A DNA stretch of 64,000 nt from Aquimarina mycalae (GCF_029906345.1 NZ_JARYGY010000001.1:408851-472850); one strand, 5' to 3'. Shown: positions 14,492 to 24,710, counted from the first letter of the stretch. Notes: generated by a model not told the origin, from the letters alone. Translations and numbers: made by a program.

Positions 14492-17269
14492 TTATATAAC
14501 TAATTGTTTTTGAGATGGCTTAAATTTAGTTAACACGATCCCATCTACTGCAGCTTCATACTCTTCCATCGTAGGAGTTCTACCTAGAATTGTAGACAAC
14601 ACTACAACTGGAGTAGATGATAATAAAGATTCTCCTTTTTTCTCACCAGAATCTTTTACAACTCTTCCTTGGAACAAACGAGTTGAAGTAGCCATTACTG
14701 TATCACCTGGTTCTGCTTTTTCCTGATTACCCATACAAAGGTTACATCCAGGACGTTCTAAATACAGCATATTTTCATATTTAGTACGCGCTAGACCTTT
14801 TGGTGCACTATCATCGAATTCAAAACCTGAGTATTTTTGTAATACTTCCCAGTCTCCTTCAGCTTTTAATTCATCAACAATATTATATGTTGGAGGTGCA
14901 ACCACTAGAGGAGCATTAAATTCAACTTTGCCTTGTTGTACCTCTATATTCTTTAGCATTTGCGCTAAAATCTTCATATCACCTTTATGTACCATACAAG
15001 ATCCTACGAATCCTAAATCTACTTGTTTAGTCCCTCCGTAGAAAGATAATGGTCTGATATTATCATGTGTATAACGCTTAGAAACATCTTCATTATTTAC
15101 ATCAGGATCTGCAATCATTGGCTCAGAAATTTTATCTAAATCAACCACCACCTCTGCAAAATACTTAGCATCTGCATCTGGTTTTAATGCTGGTTTAGTA
15201 CCTGTTTTAAGCTCAGTAATTCTAGTATTGGCTTTATCAACTAAACCTTGAAGCATTTGCTTTTCGTTATCCATTCCTTTCTCGATCATGATTTGGATAC
15301 GATCTCTAGCTATCTCTAACGATTCTATTAGTGTTTCTTCTTCAGAAATACAGATAGATGCTTTGGCTTTCATCTCTGCTGTCCAGTCTGTAAATGTAAA
15401 GGCTTGATCCGATGTCAACGTTCCAATATGAACCTCTATAATTCTACCTTGGAATACATTATCACCACCAAACTGATTCAGCATTTGCTCTTGTGTAGCG
15501 TGCACTACATCGCGGAAATCCATATACGATTTCATATTTCCTTTGAAGGTAACTTTTACAGACTCTGGGATTGGCATTGTAGCCTCACCAGTAGCCAATG
15601 CTAAGGCAACTGTTCCTGAATCTGCTCCAAAAGCAACTCCTTTAGACATACGTGTATGTGAATCACCACCGATAATAATATCCCAATCACCAACAGTAAT
15701 ATCATTTAATACCTTATGGATTACATCGGTCATCGCATGATAACTTCCTTTAGGATCGCGAGCTGTAATCAACCCAAAGTCATTCATAAACTTCATTAAT
15801 CGTGGAATGTTAGCCTTTGACTTATCATCCCATACAGAAGCTGTATGACACCCTGATTGATAACCAGCATCAACAATAGGAGATATAACTGTAGCAGCCA
15901 TCATTTCTAATTCTTGTGAGGTCATTAATCCTGTAGTATCCTGAGAACCTACTATATTAACCTCAACACGCACATTAGAACCTGCATGTAATGTTTTACC
16001 TGGTGTAGTTCCTACTGCATTTTTATTGAATATTTTTTCTACAGCTGTTAATCCTTGTCCTTCTATAGAAATTTCTTTAGAAGTAGCATATACCTGAGGT
16101 ATATCGATTCCTAATATTTTACAAGCTATCGTTTGTAGTTTTTTACCAAAAACAACTGCATAAGAACCTCCTGCTTTGATAAACTCCATTTTTTGTGGAG
16201 TCAATGCTGTAGAGATATCTTTTAATTCTTTATCCCCGTTATATAGCTTCTTAGTCTTTGTATTTATAGTAAGTACTGTACCCGTAGCTACAGAATATAC
16301 TTCTTTTAAAATCGGTTCACCATCTTCATCAACAATCGTATTACCATCAGTATCTTTTTGCTTTACCCAGTTTTTAAGATCAATACCAATACCTCCAGTT
16401 ACTCCAACTGTAGTTAAGAAAATTGGAGCAATACCATTAGTACCTGCAATTACTGGAGCAATATTAATAAATGGCACATATGGGCTAGAAGAAATACCTG
16501 TCCATAATGCTACATTGTTTACACCTGACATTCTTGAAGAACCAACTCCCATTGTTCCCTTTTCAGCTATTAACATCACTCGTTTATCTGGGTGTTGCTC
16601 TTTTAAAGCCAAAAGTTCTTGTTGCATTTCTTTGTTATGCTCAAACATACACTGCCCGTGTAATTCGCGATCTGATCTAGAGTGCGCATCTGCTCCTGGA
16701 GATAATAAATCTGTAGAAATATCACCAACACCAGCTACATATGTTACTATTTCTATTTCTTCATCTACTTCTGGCAAAGCAGTAAAGAACTCAGCCTTAG
16801 CATAACTTTCTAATAACTCTTTAGCTATAACGTTACCAGCTTTGTATGCTTTTTCTAACTGTTCTGTATCTGCTTCATACAGGAAAACTTGAGTTTTCAA
16901 AACTTTAGCAGCTTCTTGCGAAATTGTTTCATCATTTCCTAAAGCTAAATCTAATAGCACTTCTACCGAAGGGCCACCTTTCATATGAGATAATTGCTCA
17001 AATGCAAAAGCGGGTGTAATTTCTTCAACAATAAATTCACCAAGAATAATTTCTTTTAAAAACTTAGCTTTTACACTAGCAGCACTTGTGGTACCAGGTA
17101 AAACATTATAAATAAAAAAATTAAGAGAATCTTCTCTATGTGCGTTATCTTTATCTTTAATTTGCGAAATAATTTCGCTTAATAACTCAGCTCCATCAAT
17201 TGGCTTAGGGTGTAGGCCTTGAGATTTTCTTTCTTCAATTTCCTTGATGTAATCCTTATAAGTGTTCAT
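14492..17269 (-). CDS. acnB: Bifunctional aconitate hydratase 2 / 2-methylisocitrate dehydratase
   Basis: From the ATG at 17269 (MNTYKDYIKEIEERKSQGLH) the product has 925 residues, normal for the family. The upstream in-frame ATG at 17299 adds ten hydrophobic residues not expected in AcnB. The N-terminal HEAT-like region, the swivel domain with GTMGVGSSRMSGVNNVALW, the SGCHTASVWDD segment and the iron-sulfur ligand region LERPGCNLCMGNQEKA near the C-terminus are present. It acts in the TCA cycle and possibly the methylcitrate cycle. An ACACAATTGTGT palindrome (17353-17364) lies about 85 bases upstream and may be regulatory. Confidence 0.95.
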   Translation of the reverse strand: MNTYKDYIKEIEERKSQGLHPKPIDGAELLSEIISQIKDKDNAHREDSLNFFIYNVLPGTTSAASVKAKFLKEIILGEFIVEEITPAFAFEQLSHMKGGPSVEVLLDLALGNDETISQEAAKVLKTQVFLYEADTEQLEKAYKAGNVIAKELLESYAKAEFFTALPEVDEEIEIVTYVAGVGDISTDLLSPGADAHSRSDRELHGQCMFEHNKEMQQELLALKEQHPDKRVMLIAEKGTMGVGSSRMSGVNNVALWTGISSSPYVPFINIAPVIAGTNGIAPIFLTTVGVTGGIGIDLKNWVKQKDTDGNTIVDEDGEPILKEVYSVATGTVLTINTKTKKLYNGDKELKDISTALTPQKMEFIKAGGSYAVVFGKKLQTIACKILGIDIPQVYATSKEISIEGQGLTAVEKIFNKNAVGTTPGKTLHAGSNVRVEVNIVGSQDTTGLMTSQELEMMAATVISPIVDAGYQSGCHTASVWDDKSKANIPRLMKFMNDFGLITARDPKGSYHAMTDVIHKVLNDITVGDWDIIIGGDSHTRMSKGVAFGADSGTVALALATGEATMPIPESVKVTFKGNMKSYMDFRDVVHATQEQMLNQFGGDNVFQGRIIEVHIGTLTSDQAFTFTDWTAEMKAKASICISEEETLIESLEIARDRIQIMIEKGMDNEKQMLQGLVDKANTRITELKTGTKPALKPDADAKYFAEVVVDLDKISEPMIADPDVNNEDVSKRYTHDNIRPLSFYGGTKQVDLGFVGSCMVHKGDMKILAQMLKNIEVQQGKVEFNAPLVVAPPTYNIVDELKAEGDWEVLQKYSGFEFDDSAPKGLARTKYENMLYLERPGCNLCMGNQEKAEPGDTVMATSTRLFQGRVVKDSGEKKGESLLSSTPVVVLSTILGRTPTMEEYEAAVDGIVLTKFKPSQKQLVI

Positions 17270-17834
17270 AAATTCTTTTAATATTAGATGTAAGTACATA
17301 AATACACATCAATTTCCTTTTTTTTGTCTACATAAACTACAATAACTTTATTACACAATTGTGTCATAGCAAGTCATCAAATTTGTAGTGAAATTAATAT
17401 GATCCTTACATCCTATTAGTACTCTACTGGTTTAATCTTTCCATAGATGTACACCTACAATTTTCTATCAATATTAGAAGGTATCCCGTTACTTCATACG
17501 CAGTATTTACTGTTTCTGAAACTTAGGCACACTTTATTTTTATCATATCTATATTGAATGCCTTATAGTTGTATTTTATCTAACGAAAAGTCCCACGAAA
17601 ATACGAATTTTAAAGGATTTTATTAAATGAAAGCCTCTAATAGCATTTTTTTACATTTTTAAAAAAAATCTAATATTTATTTACAGAAATCATCAAATTT
17701 TGATAACCTAAAATAGTAATCGCATAAAAAAACATCTAATATTTTAATTGGTTCTTTTAAGAATTACGAAAACGTTATAGTTATTTATTCAGTTATTAAT
17801 CAAAAAACGACTAATTTTAGTATGAACGCATAAA
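17270..17834. other. Long intergenic region upstream of acnB
   Basis: About 560 bases with no credible open frame on either strand. It is very AT-rich. The only clear structure is ACACAATTGTGT at 17353-17364, a 12-bp perfect palindrome in the acnB leader region. Confidence 0.5.
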
Positions 17835-17865
17835 AAAAGGTGAAGTTTCTCAACTTCACCTTTTC
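17832..17865 (-). terminator. Terminator of the LTxxQ-like gene
   Basis: Arms AAAAGGTGAAGTT (17835-17847) and AACTTCACCTTTT (17852-17864) form a 13-bp hairpin 20 bases past the stop at 17884, with a T-run on the minus strand. Confidence 0.85.
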
Positions 17866-17883
17866 AATTCACTATGTATTGAC

Positions 17884-18348
17884 CTAATGATCTCTTTTCT
17901 TACCTTTCTCTGAACGAGGCCCTTTCCTTCTTTTTCTCTTTTTTATTTCACTATACTTCTTAAATTGCTCATCATTAAGGGATGCTTCGAACTTGCTTTT
18001 TTCTGCTTTCATCATGTCCTTATGTGATTTTGTCATTTCCTTTTGATCATCACTCCATGTTGACTTTAGTGCTTTATGTTTTCCTTTTCTTGAAAGGTCT
18101 TCATTTTTAACAATAGCTAATTGCTCATCTGTATAAGTAGCTTGTAATGTTTTTCTATGTTCGGCATGTAATTGCCTTTGATGTTCTAATTGCGTCTTTT
18201 GCTCCTCTGATAAGCTTTCATTAAACTCTTTTCTTAGTTCTCTTTTTTGACGACGATCTTCTTTTCGTTCAGTTCGATCTTGTGACTGAACCGATAGCGA
18301 TACTATCCCAAAGCATATTATCATCGCATAGGTTAAAACCTTTTTCAT
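17884..18348 (-). CDS. Secreted basic LTxxQ-like (Spy/CpxP-like) protein
   Basis: A 154-residue protein with a signal peptide (residues 1-22, ending VQSQ) followed by a highly charged helical region. Three spaced segments, LSEEQKTQLEHQR, YTDEQLAIVKN and LNDEQFKKY, resemble the LTxxQ repeats of periplasmic Spy/CpxP chaperones. The C-terminus is very basic (KKRKRRKGPRSEKGKKRDH). A periplasmic stress or metal-related role is possible. The family call rests on motif rhythm only. It is a single-gene unit with its own terminator. Confidence 0.65.
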   Translation of the reverse strand: MKKVLTYAMIICFGIVSLSVQSQDRTERKEDRRQKRELRKEFNESLSEEQKTQLEHQRQLHAEHRKTLQATYTDEQLAIVKNEDLSRKGKHKALKSTWSDDQKEMTKSHKDMMKAEKSKFEASLNDEQFKKYSEIKKRKRRKGPRSEKGKKRDH

Positions 18349-18425
18349 CTGTTTTTTATTTCTTTATTATTAAACTTTATCTATAATGAACGTTCAATAC
18401 TAAGACTAATACGATGAGAAAAGGT

Positions 18426-18884
18426 TTAATCGTTATCTACGATTTCTATAAGTTTTTTTGAAAAAAAGATTCTTTGATGTCCTTCTGGAAAATTGTCGAG
18501 CTGACCAATAATGTCGTATCCCTTCTTTAAATAAAAATCTTTAGCCTGAAAATCAAAGGTATCTAATATTGCAATAGTTGCTCCTTTTTGGACCGCATTT
18601 TGCTCTGCTTTATCCATTAATTGAGATCCAATACCTAATGATCTGTAATCTTCGTGTACCCATAAGATCTTTATCTCTAAACCTCCCCAATATCCTATTC
18701 CAGAAAGTAATCCTCCAACAACTTCCTTTTTAGCATTTATAACTTGTAATTCTATGGGTGTCCAAATTTTTTCAATTACAGCAGGTACTTTGTTAAGATT
18801 ATATGTATTCAACCCATCCAAAATTACTGAGATACTATCCTTATCACAAGGTTCTATCTGAATATCAGAAATTGATAAATGCAC
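18426..18884 (-). CDS. GNAT family N-acetyltransferase
   Basis: The 152-residue protein has the GNAT core: a central beta-strand pair (GGLEIKILWVHEDYR) followed by the acetyl-CoA pyrophosphate loop SLGIGSQLMDKAE, and a C-terminal FYLKKGYDIIGQL segment typical of motif B. The acetyl acceptor is unknown. It starts 11 bases after moxR-like gene end on the same strand and is the last gene of the PpiC/SurA/MoxR run. Confidence 0.88.
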   Translation of the reverse strand: MHLSISDIQIEPCDKDSISVILDGLNTYNLNKVPAVIEKIWTPIELQVINAKKEVVGGLLSGIGYWGGLEIKILWVHEDYRSLGIGSQLMDKAEQNAVQKGATIAILDTFDFQAKDFYLKKGYDIIGQLDNFPEGHQRIFFSKKLIEIVDND

Positions 18885-18894
18885 TTTTTTAATC

Positions 18895-19848
18895 TTAAAA
18901 TAGGCTCTGGATAATATCTTCGATACTAACTCCTTCTGCTTCTGCCTTGTAGTTTTTAATCATACGATGACGAAGAATCCCCATTGCAACTGCTTGTACA
19001 TCTTCTATATCTGGAGAAAACTTACCTTTGACAGCTGCATTTGTTTTTGCTCCCAAAATAAGGTTTTGAGATGCTCTTGGACCTGCTCCCCAATCGATAT
19101 AATTTTTCACCAATTCTGTCGCAGATTCTTCATTAGGTCTGGTTTTGGCAACCATCCCAACGGCATACTCCACTACATTATCCGCCACAGGAATTCGACG
19201 AACCAAATGTTGAAAATCAATAATTTCTTGAGTGGTAAACAATGGATTTATTGTAACAGAAGTATCTCCTGTAGTACTTTTTACTACTTCTACTTCTTCT
19301 TGAAAACTTGGATATTTTAGTTCTATTGCAAACATGAACCTATCTAATTGAGCTTCTGGTAAAGGATACGTTCCTTCTTGCTCAATTGGATTTTGGGTTG
19401 CAAGTACAAAATATGGTAAATCTAGTTTATAATGATGTCCAGCTACCGTAACTGCTCTTTCTTGCATCGCTTCTAATAAAGCAGCTTGAGTTTTAGGAGG
19501 CGTACGGTTGATTTCGTCTGCTAAAATAATATTAGAAAATATAGGGCCTTTAATGAATTTAAAATGTCTTGACTCATCTAAAATTTCACTTCCTAATATA
19601 TCACTAGGCATCAAATCTGGTGTAAACTGGATTCTCTTAAAATCCAACCCTAAGGCTTTTGATATTGTATTAACCATTAAGGTCTTTGCTAATCCAGGCA
19701 CACCAATTAATAACGCATGACCTCCTGAAAATATAGAAATAAGTATCTGATCGATTACTTCTTCCTGACCTATAATAATTTTAGAAATTTCTTTTTTGAG
19801 TTCGGTATGTTTGCTTACCAGCTTTTCTACTGCTGCAACGTCTGACAT
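18895..19848 (-). CDS. MoxR-family AAA ATPase
   Basis: The 317-residue AAA+ protein has Walker A (GVPGLAKT, about 48-55), Walker B (ILADEINRTPPKTQAALLEA), sensor 1 (VLATQNPIEQEGTYPLPEAQ) and the lid-domain segment GAGPRASQNLI. MoxR ATPases act as chaperones, often with a von Willebrand A protein and a DUF58 protein; neither partner is encoded nearby. Instead it follows the SurA-like gene by one base, which ties it to periplasmic protein folding, as is common in Bacteroidota (from memory). Confidence 0.93.
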   Translation of the reverse strand: MSDVAAVEKLVSKHTELKKEISKIIIGQEEVIDQILISIFSGGHALLIGVPGLAKTLMVNTISKALGLDFKRIQFTPDLMPSDILGSEILDESRHFKFIKGPIFSNIILADEINRTPPKTQAALLEAMQERAVTVAGHHYKLDLPYFVLATQNPIEQEGTYPLPEAQLDRFMFAIELKYPSFQEEVEVVKSTTGDTSVTINPLFTTQEIIDFQHLVRRIPVADNVVEYAVGMVAKTRPNEESATELVKNYIDWGAGPRASQNLILGAKTNAAVKGKFSPDIEDVQAVAMGILRHRMIKNYKAEAEGVSIEDIIQSLF

Positions 19849-19849
19849 A

Positions 19850-21304
19850 TTATTTTTCTTTTTTTAACCAGTTACCGCTAAACTCACAGTCTCTGTACTC
19901 ACCATTAATTTTTACATATGTATCATTAATTTTTTCTTCCTGCCATTTACGTATTGCATCAATTTGTTTCTTTCTAAGAGCTAATTCCTGTATTTTCAGG
20001 TAATCCTTAGAATAATCTGCAATATGTTCGTCAAAACGGTTTAATACCGTTATTAATTTATACTTCTTTCGACCTTGACGATCCTGATCAGGAATTACTA
20101 ATGAGACTTCATTAGTTTTCAATTTTGATACTTGATCGTACAATATAGGATCAATTTTGGTAAGTTCAAAACGTGTATCTCCAGTTGTTGGATTTAATAA
20201 TTGTCCTCCATCCTCTTTCGTTTCCTTTTCGTCACTGAATTTTCTTGCAGCTTCTTTAAAATCTATAGTCCCAGCAACTACAGCTGTACGTACAGAGTCT
20301 ACAAGTTTTTGAGCCACCTCAACACTTTCTCTTGTAACATCAGGAACTAATAAAATATGTCTTACATCAATTTCTTCTCCTCTCACTTTATCCAGCTGAA
20401 TAATATGCCATCCAAAGTCTGTTTTAAATGGTTCACTCACCTCTCCTTCCTGTAAGCTAAACGCCACATCTTTAAACTCTTTTGCAAATGGTGTCTGGCG
20501 ATTTAAAGTATATTTACCACCTGTTGATTTAGATCCTGGATCCTGAGAATACAGTACAGCTTTTGTAGCAAAACTACTTCCATTTTCTACGATATCTGTT
20601 CTGAATTGTTTAAGTCGATCCACTACTTTCTGCTCTTCTTCATCAGGTATTTTAGGTTCAATTACTATCTGTGCCAGCTCTAATTCTGTACCAAAAAGAG
20701 GTCTTTCTTTTTCAGGAATTTCATCAAAAAACTCTCTAACTTCTTCTGGAGTAATTTCTACTTCTTCCACAATTTTAGAACGCATTTGTTCAGATAATCT
20801 ATTTCCTTTATTGATTTCGAAAAGTTCTTTTCTAAAATCAGCTTCATTATCTTTTTTATAGAATCTCAAGACTTTATCTATAGTTCCTAGCTCTCTAGTC
20901 ATATAGGTTAATTGCTGATCAACCATAGAATTAACTTCTGCATCTGTGACCACAATACTGTCTTGAATAGCGTGATGTGCATATAACTTATTCTCAAAAA
21001 GACTTCCTGCTAACTCACAACTACTCACATCATCTGCCGAAACACCTTCACTAATTAATTGTTGGTAAGCGATTGTAATATCACTATCAAGAATTACATA
21101 CTCGCCTATCACCGCAGCTACACCGTCTATTTTAATTTTTTGAGATGATTGTGCTACATCTTCTTTCTGTTCTTCTTCCTCTTTTTTTACATCTTCAATA
21201 ATTTCCTGCGCATATATCTGAATATTTGTACCAAATAATACGAACACTGCAAGACAAATAATATTCTTAATTATAGATTTCAAATTGTTTGTTTTTAATT
21301 GCAT
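19850..21304 (-). CDS. Periplasmic peptidylprolyl isomerase, SurA-like
   Basis: A 484-residue exported protein (signal peptide ending YAQ near 33) with a SurA-type N-terminal domain (IDGVAAVIGEYVILDSDI) and two parvulin-like regions: one around 180-305 with KSTGGKYTLNRQTPFAKEF and GWHIIQL, another around 310-410 with RHILLVP and EDGGQLLNPTTGDTRF. The family escorts outer-membrane proteins. The first 38 bases overlap the end of the upstream lipoprotein gene; no later Met before the signal peptide is available, so this start is kept. Confidence 0.9.
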   Translation of the reverse strand: MQLKTNNLKSIIKNIICLAVFVLFGTNIQIYAQEIIEDVKKEEEEQKEDVAQSSQKIKIDGVAAVIGEYVILDSDITIAYQQLISEGVSADDVSSCELAGSLFENKLYAHHAIQDSIVVTDAEVNSMVDQQLTYMTRELGTIDKVLRFYKKDNEADFRKELFEINKGNRLSEQMRSKIVEEVEITPEEVREFFDEIPEKERPLFGTELELAQIVIEPKIPDEEEQKVVDRLKQFRTDIVENGSSFATKAVLYSQDPGSKSTGGKYTLNRQTPFAKEFKDVAFSLQEGEVSEPFKTDFGWHIIQLDKVRGEEIDVRHILLVPDVTRESVEVAQKLVDSVRTAVVAGTIDFKEAARKFSDEKETKEDGGQLLNPTTGDTRFELTKIDPILYDQVSKLKTNEVSLVIPDQDRQGRKKYKLITVLNRFDEHIADYSKDYLKIQELALRKKQIDAIRKWQEEKINDTYVKINGEYRDCEFSGNWLKKEK

Positions 21305-22115
21305 CTTTTGTAATATCCTTTTCTAATTTTTTTATCAACTCCCTCTTTCTCTTATTCAATATGATCTGTCGTATTGTTGGCTTTATGTATTCTATTGGTG
21401 CTGTTTCTTTCTTCTTTAGCACTTTTTCGATTTTAATCATATATACTCCAAGAGAATCGCGCAATTGCACGTACTTACCATCTTTGAGCACCTTGTTTCT
21501 GTCCTGTTTCTTAAGAACTGGTATTTTATGTAATACCTGATCAAACTGAACCCAACTAGAATCCGCAAAAGAAAACGTTACAAATTCTAATTTTTTGCTT
21601 CGTAAATCTTCTTCGTCTTCATCATTAAAACGATTAAATCGTGTTTGCGTTGCAACAATATTATTATAATCAGGTGGCAAATGTAAGTAACGTAGCTTTA
21701 CCAACTCCTCATTAAGATTAAAATTTTCTAAATTTTCTTCATAATACGAAGCCATATCCTGATCTGTAACCTCCATATTAATAGATTTATTAATTACTGC
21801 ATCCTTATAACCATTAATATATAAGGTACTTTTATAATCATCTACTAACTTGTCAAATTCTCTAAGTTCAACTTCGGTTAAATTACGTTTAGACTGATCA
21901 ATGAATAATTGTCTTGTAGCCCAAATATTAATATAATTATTTACGATATTAATACTATCTTCTTTTGATGTTCCTTTTGGTAATACCTCTTTAATATCAT
22001 CTTTATATAGATAGGTTTCGTTCACCCTTGCTACAACTTCACGTTTGATGTTACGATTCAACTTTCCGCAGGAAGTAAATAAAAGAAATAAGAGTATGAT
22101 TGTTATATACCGCAT
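21267..22115 (-). CDS. SurA-like lipoprotein without a clear parvulin domain
   Basis: A 282-residue lipoprotein (lipobox LLFTSC, Cys16) whose N-terminal REVVARVNETYLYKDDIKEV matches the start of SurA/PpiC foldases. It keeps the helical chaperone part, but I cannot find the GGxLG or GWHII motifs of an active parvulin domain. It starts exactly one base after the end of the double-parvulin gene and overlaps the next gene by 38 bases. It likely acts as an outer-membrane-protein chaperone in the same complex or pathway. Confidence 0.8.
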   Translation of the reverse strand: MRYITIILLFLLFTSCGKLNRNIKREVVARVNETYLYKDDIKEVLPKGTSKEDSINIVNNYINIWATRQLFIDQSKRNLTEVELREFDKLVDDYKSTLYINGYKDAVINKSINMEVTDQDMASYYEENLENFNLNEELVKLRYLHLPPDYNNIVATQTRFNRFNDEDEEDLRSKKLEFVTFSFADSSWVQFDQVLHKIPVLKKQDRNKVLKDGKYVQLRDSLGVYMIKIEKVLKKKETAPIEYIKPTIRQIILNKRKRELIKKLEKDITKDAIKNKQFEIYN

Positions 22116-24074
22116 TTATATGGCTAATTCTTTTTTAATTTTTTTTAAAGTTTTCTTATTTAATTCTACCGAGTACTTCTTTCTAAGTTCACCTAACCAT
22201 TTGTTTTCAAGGTCTTCCTGAAAATCATTAATAACTTTACCCTTGATTTCTTCGAAAGTTTTTATTCTGGAAGGCACTATATTTACTACTTTAATCACGG
22301 TAAAATAGTTATCATCATTTGTCTCTATAAGTTGCTCATTCTTTCCTGTAAATGTACTGGTTATAGCATCTTCACCATGAATCAATTCTTCTTCAGCAAA
22401 AATTACAGCATCGGAATCTTTGGTATTTATTTCTTTTTTTATTTCCTGAATTGACTTCCCTTTTTCCAAAAGTTTTTTGACCATAGCAATGGATTCCTTA
22501 ACAGATGAAGAAGCTTTTAGCACTTTATACGTTTTTCCCTGTATATAACTATCTTTTCTGGATTCATAAAACTTTTTGAGTCCTACTGAATCTACCTTTG
22601 CAGCATTCCATATCTTATCTTCCATCAGATCAAACAATAATAATCCGTCTCTATATTCTGAAATCACATTCGCATAATCCTGATTATCTTCTTCCAGATG
22701 TTCTTCGTAATACTGCAATAACTGAGAAGACTCATATGCCTCATATATTGATTCTATATATTCAGAAACGTCTTTATTATTTGTTTTAGGAACTCCTCGA
22801 TCCTGAACATATTTTGCAAAATCCTTATACAAGTAACTGTTTTTACCTATAGAAAATAATGGTTTTTCTAATGACTCTTCGTCTAATTGAACATCCCATT
22901 TCTCTTTAAATATAGACGTAGGGACTACTTTTTTAAAGTAAGTTATTGCTTCTTCATTTTTGTTTAACGAATATTTTTGTTTAAGAGAATTTATAAAAGA
23001 TTCTGTGATAAGTTGGGATCTACTATCTTTCTTAATTCTTCGAGTTAATTCTCCTTCTAACTCATTAAACGTTTTGGGAGGGTGTTTTTCTAACAATTTT
23101 ATAATATGCCAACCATATTTCGTTTTTACTGGTTGCGATAAATCTCCTGCAGTTTGCAATGCAAAAGCAACTTTCTCAAAATCTTCAGAATTTAAAGCTC
23201 CTTGAGCAAACTTATTAATTTTACCTCCATTAACAGCTGTATTGCGATCATCACTATACTCCTTTGCCAAAGTCTCAAATGAAGCGTCTTGTGTCAACTG
23301 TATATTAATTTCTTTGATTCTTTCTTTTGCCTGCTCCTCGGTTCTGTCCTTATTAAAAGCTACCATAATATGAGCTACAGTTACCTCTCCTAAGGTTTTT
23401 TGTTTATCATTTACTTTTACAATATGATAACCAAAACGAGTTTTAAATGGTTCTGACACTTCACCAATCTTAGTAGTAAAAGCTGCATCTTCAAAAGGAT
23501 ACACCATTCTAAATGCTGAGAACCATCCTAAATCTCCTCCATTCTTTTTTGCCGAAGGATCTTCACTATATTGAAGTGCTATCTCTTTAAAATCTCCTCC
23601 CTTAACAATCTTATTTCTAGCTTCGGTGATCTTTTGATATGCAGTTAAGGTATCTTTGGGTGATGCATTCGGTTTTACTAAGATCAAAATATGACTTGCA
23701 TTTACTCTTTGTTGTAAACGATCATATGCTTCTTTTACCAATGCCTCAGAAGCTTTACTATCGGTAAGATATCCTGCAGATAATTGTTTTTTATATCCTT
23801 CTAGTTCCTTGATATAAGTTTCCTTTTTATCTAACCCTTGTTCTTTAGCTTCTTCTAATTTTAATTTATAATTAATAAAAAGCTCTAAATATTCGTCAAT
23901 ATCCTTTTGGGATTCATCTTTCACAAGGTCTATATTCTTGAGATAAACTCTCTTAAATTCTGAAGTATAAACGGGAGAATTATTAATCATTAGTAGTACA
24001 GGATCCTTCTCCTGACCATATACTAAAGAGGCTAAAATAATTCCTAAAAAAAGTAGTATCGATTTTTTGTGCAT
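22116..24074 (-). CDS. Peptidylprolyl isomerase with two parvulin domains
   Basis: A 652-residue exported protein (signal peptide ending VYGQ, residue 21). Two consecutive rotamase domains are clear: residues about 125-225 (ASHILILV, NGGDLGWFSAFRMVYPFEDA, RFGYHIVKV) and about 228-330 (VAHIMVAF, NGGKINKFAQGALNSEDFEK, KYGWHIIKL). A long helical C-terminal part follows. It is the first gene of a five-gene minus-strand run (two further SurA-like genes, MoxR, GNAT) with spacings of 1 to 10 bases or overlaps. It should act in periplasmic folding of envelope proteins. Confidence 0.92.
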   Translation of the reverse strand: MHKKSILLFLGIILASLVYGQEKDPVLLMINNSPVYTSEFKRVYLKNIDLVKDESQKDIDEYLELFINYKLKLEEAKEQGLDKKETYIKELEGYKKQLSAGYLTDSKASEALVKEAYDRLQQRVNASHILILVKPNASPKDTLTAYQKITEARNKIVKGGDFKEIALQYSEDPSAKKNGGDLGWFSAFRMVYPFEDAAFTTKIGEVSEPFKTRFGYHIVKVNDKQKTLGEVTVAHIMVAFNKDRTEEQAKERIKEINIQLTQDASFETLAKEYSDDRNTAVNGGKINKFAQGALNSEDFEKVAFALQTAGDLSQPVKTKYGWHIIKLLEKHPPKTFNELEGELTRRIKKDSRSQLITESFINSLKQKYSLNKNEEAITYFKKVVPTSIFKEKWDVQLDEESLEKPLFSIGKNSYLYKDFAKYVQDRGVPKTNNKDVSEYIESIYEAYESSQLLQYYEEHLEEDNQDYANVISEYRDGLLLFDLMEDKIWNAAKVDSVGLKKFYESRKDSYIQGKTYKVLKASSSVKESIAMVKKLLEKGKSIQEIKKEINTKDSDAVIFAEEELIHGEDAITSTFTGKNEQLIETNDDNYFTVIKVVNIVPSRIKTFEEIKGKVINDFQEDLENKWLGELRKKYSVELNKKTLKKIKKELAI

Positions 24075-24249
24075 AGTTCTTTCTAAATATAATCCCCAAT
24101 TCGGACAAAAATAATAATATTAACACGTTTTACAAGCTCTTCTAGTAACGAATCATTATGATAATATAGTATTAAATACCTTTTAAAATTTTGATGATCT
24201 CCTTATATTGTAATTATCAATTGATTTATTAATAAACAAATGATCAATA

Positions 24250-24705
24250 ATGGAGTATACTAACAAAATAGAAATTGCATTACCCAGAGATCAAGTCGTT
24301 GCCAAATTTGATAATGAAGAGAATATGAAACATTGGCAAAAGGGTTTTGTTGGAATGGAGCATCTAAGCGGCGAAAAAGGGAAAACAGGAGCTACAGCTA
24401 AGCTTAGTTATAAGATGGGAAAGCGAGAAATTGAAATGATAGAAACAATTACTTTATTAGATTTACCTGAAGCATTTCATCTTACCTTTGACGCAAAAAA
24501 CGTGTATAATATTCAAGAAAATCATTTTGAAGAATTACCAAATGGTCATACAAGATGGATTTCTAAAAATGAATTTAGATTCAGTGGGTTTATGAAAATT
24601 ATGGGGTTTTTGATGCCAGGAGCTTTTCGAAAACAATCCCTTACTTATATGCAGGATTTTAAAACGTTTGCTGAAGAAGGGAAAAGTGTCCTTGAAGATT
24701 CTTAA
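24250..24705 (+). CDS. SRPBCC (START/Bet v1-like) family protein
   Basis: The 151-residue protein begins YTNKIEIALPRDQVVAKFDN and has the typical SRPBCC alternation of strands, including LSGEKGKTGATAKLSYKMG, a NGHTRWISKNEFRF strand and a long C-terminal helix after FLMPGAFRKQ. The fold encloses a hydrophobic ligand pocket. The ligand and function are unknown. It is followed by a hexanucleotide repeat and a conserved small gene on the same strand. Confidence 0.82.
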   Translation: MEYTNKIEIALPRDQVVAKFDNEENMKHWQKGFVGMEHLSGEKGKTGATAKLSYKMGKREIEMIETITLLDLPEAFHLTFDAKNVYNIQENHFEELPNGHTRWISKNEFRFSGFMKIMGFLMPGAFRKQSLTYMQDFKTFAEEGKSVLEDS

Positions 24706-24710
24706 AAAAT

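Noticed and set aside
17270..17299. Longer start for acnB
   Set aside because: The extra ten residues are hydrophobic and do not match the usual AcnB N-terminus, which begins at the ATG at 17269.
18895..19848. MoxR gene as part of a Bat/vWA aerotolerance operon
   Set aside because: No DUF58 or von Willebrand A gene is present next to it; it is linked to SurA-like genes instead.
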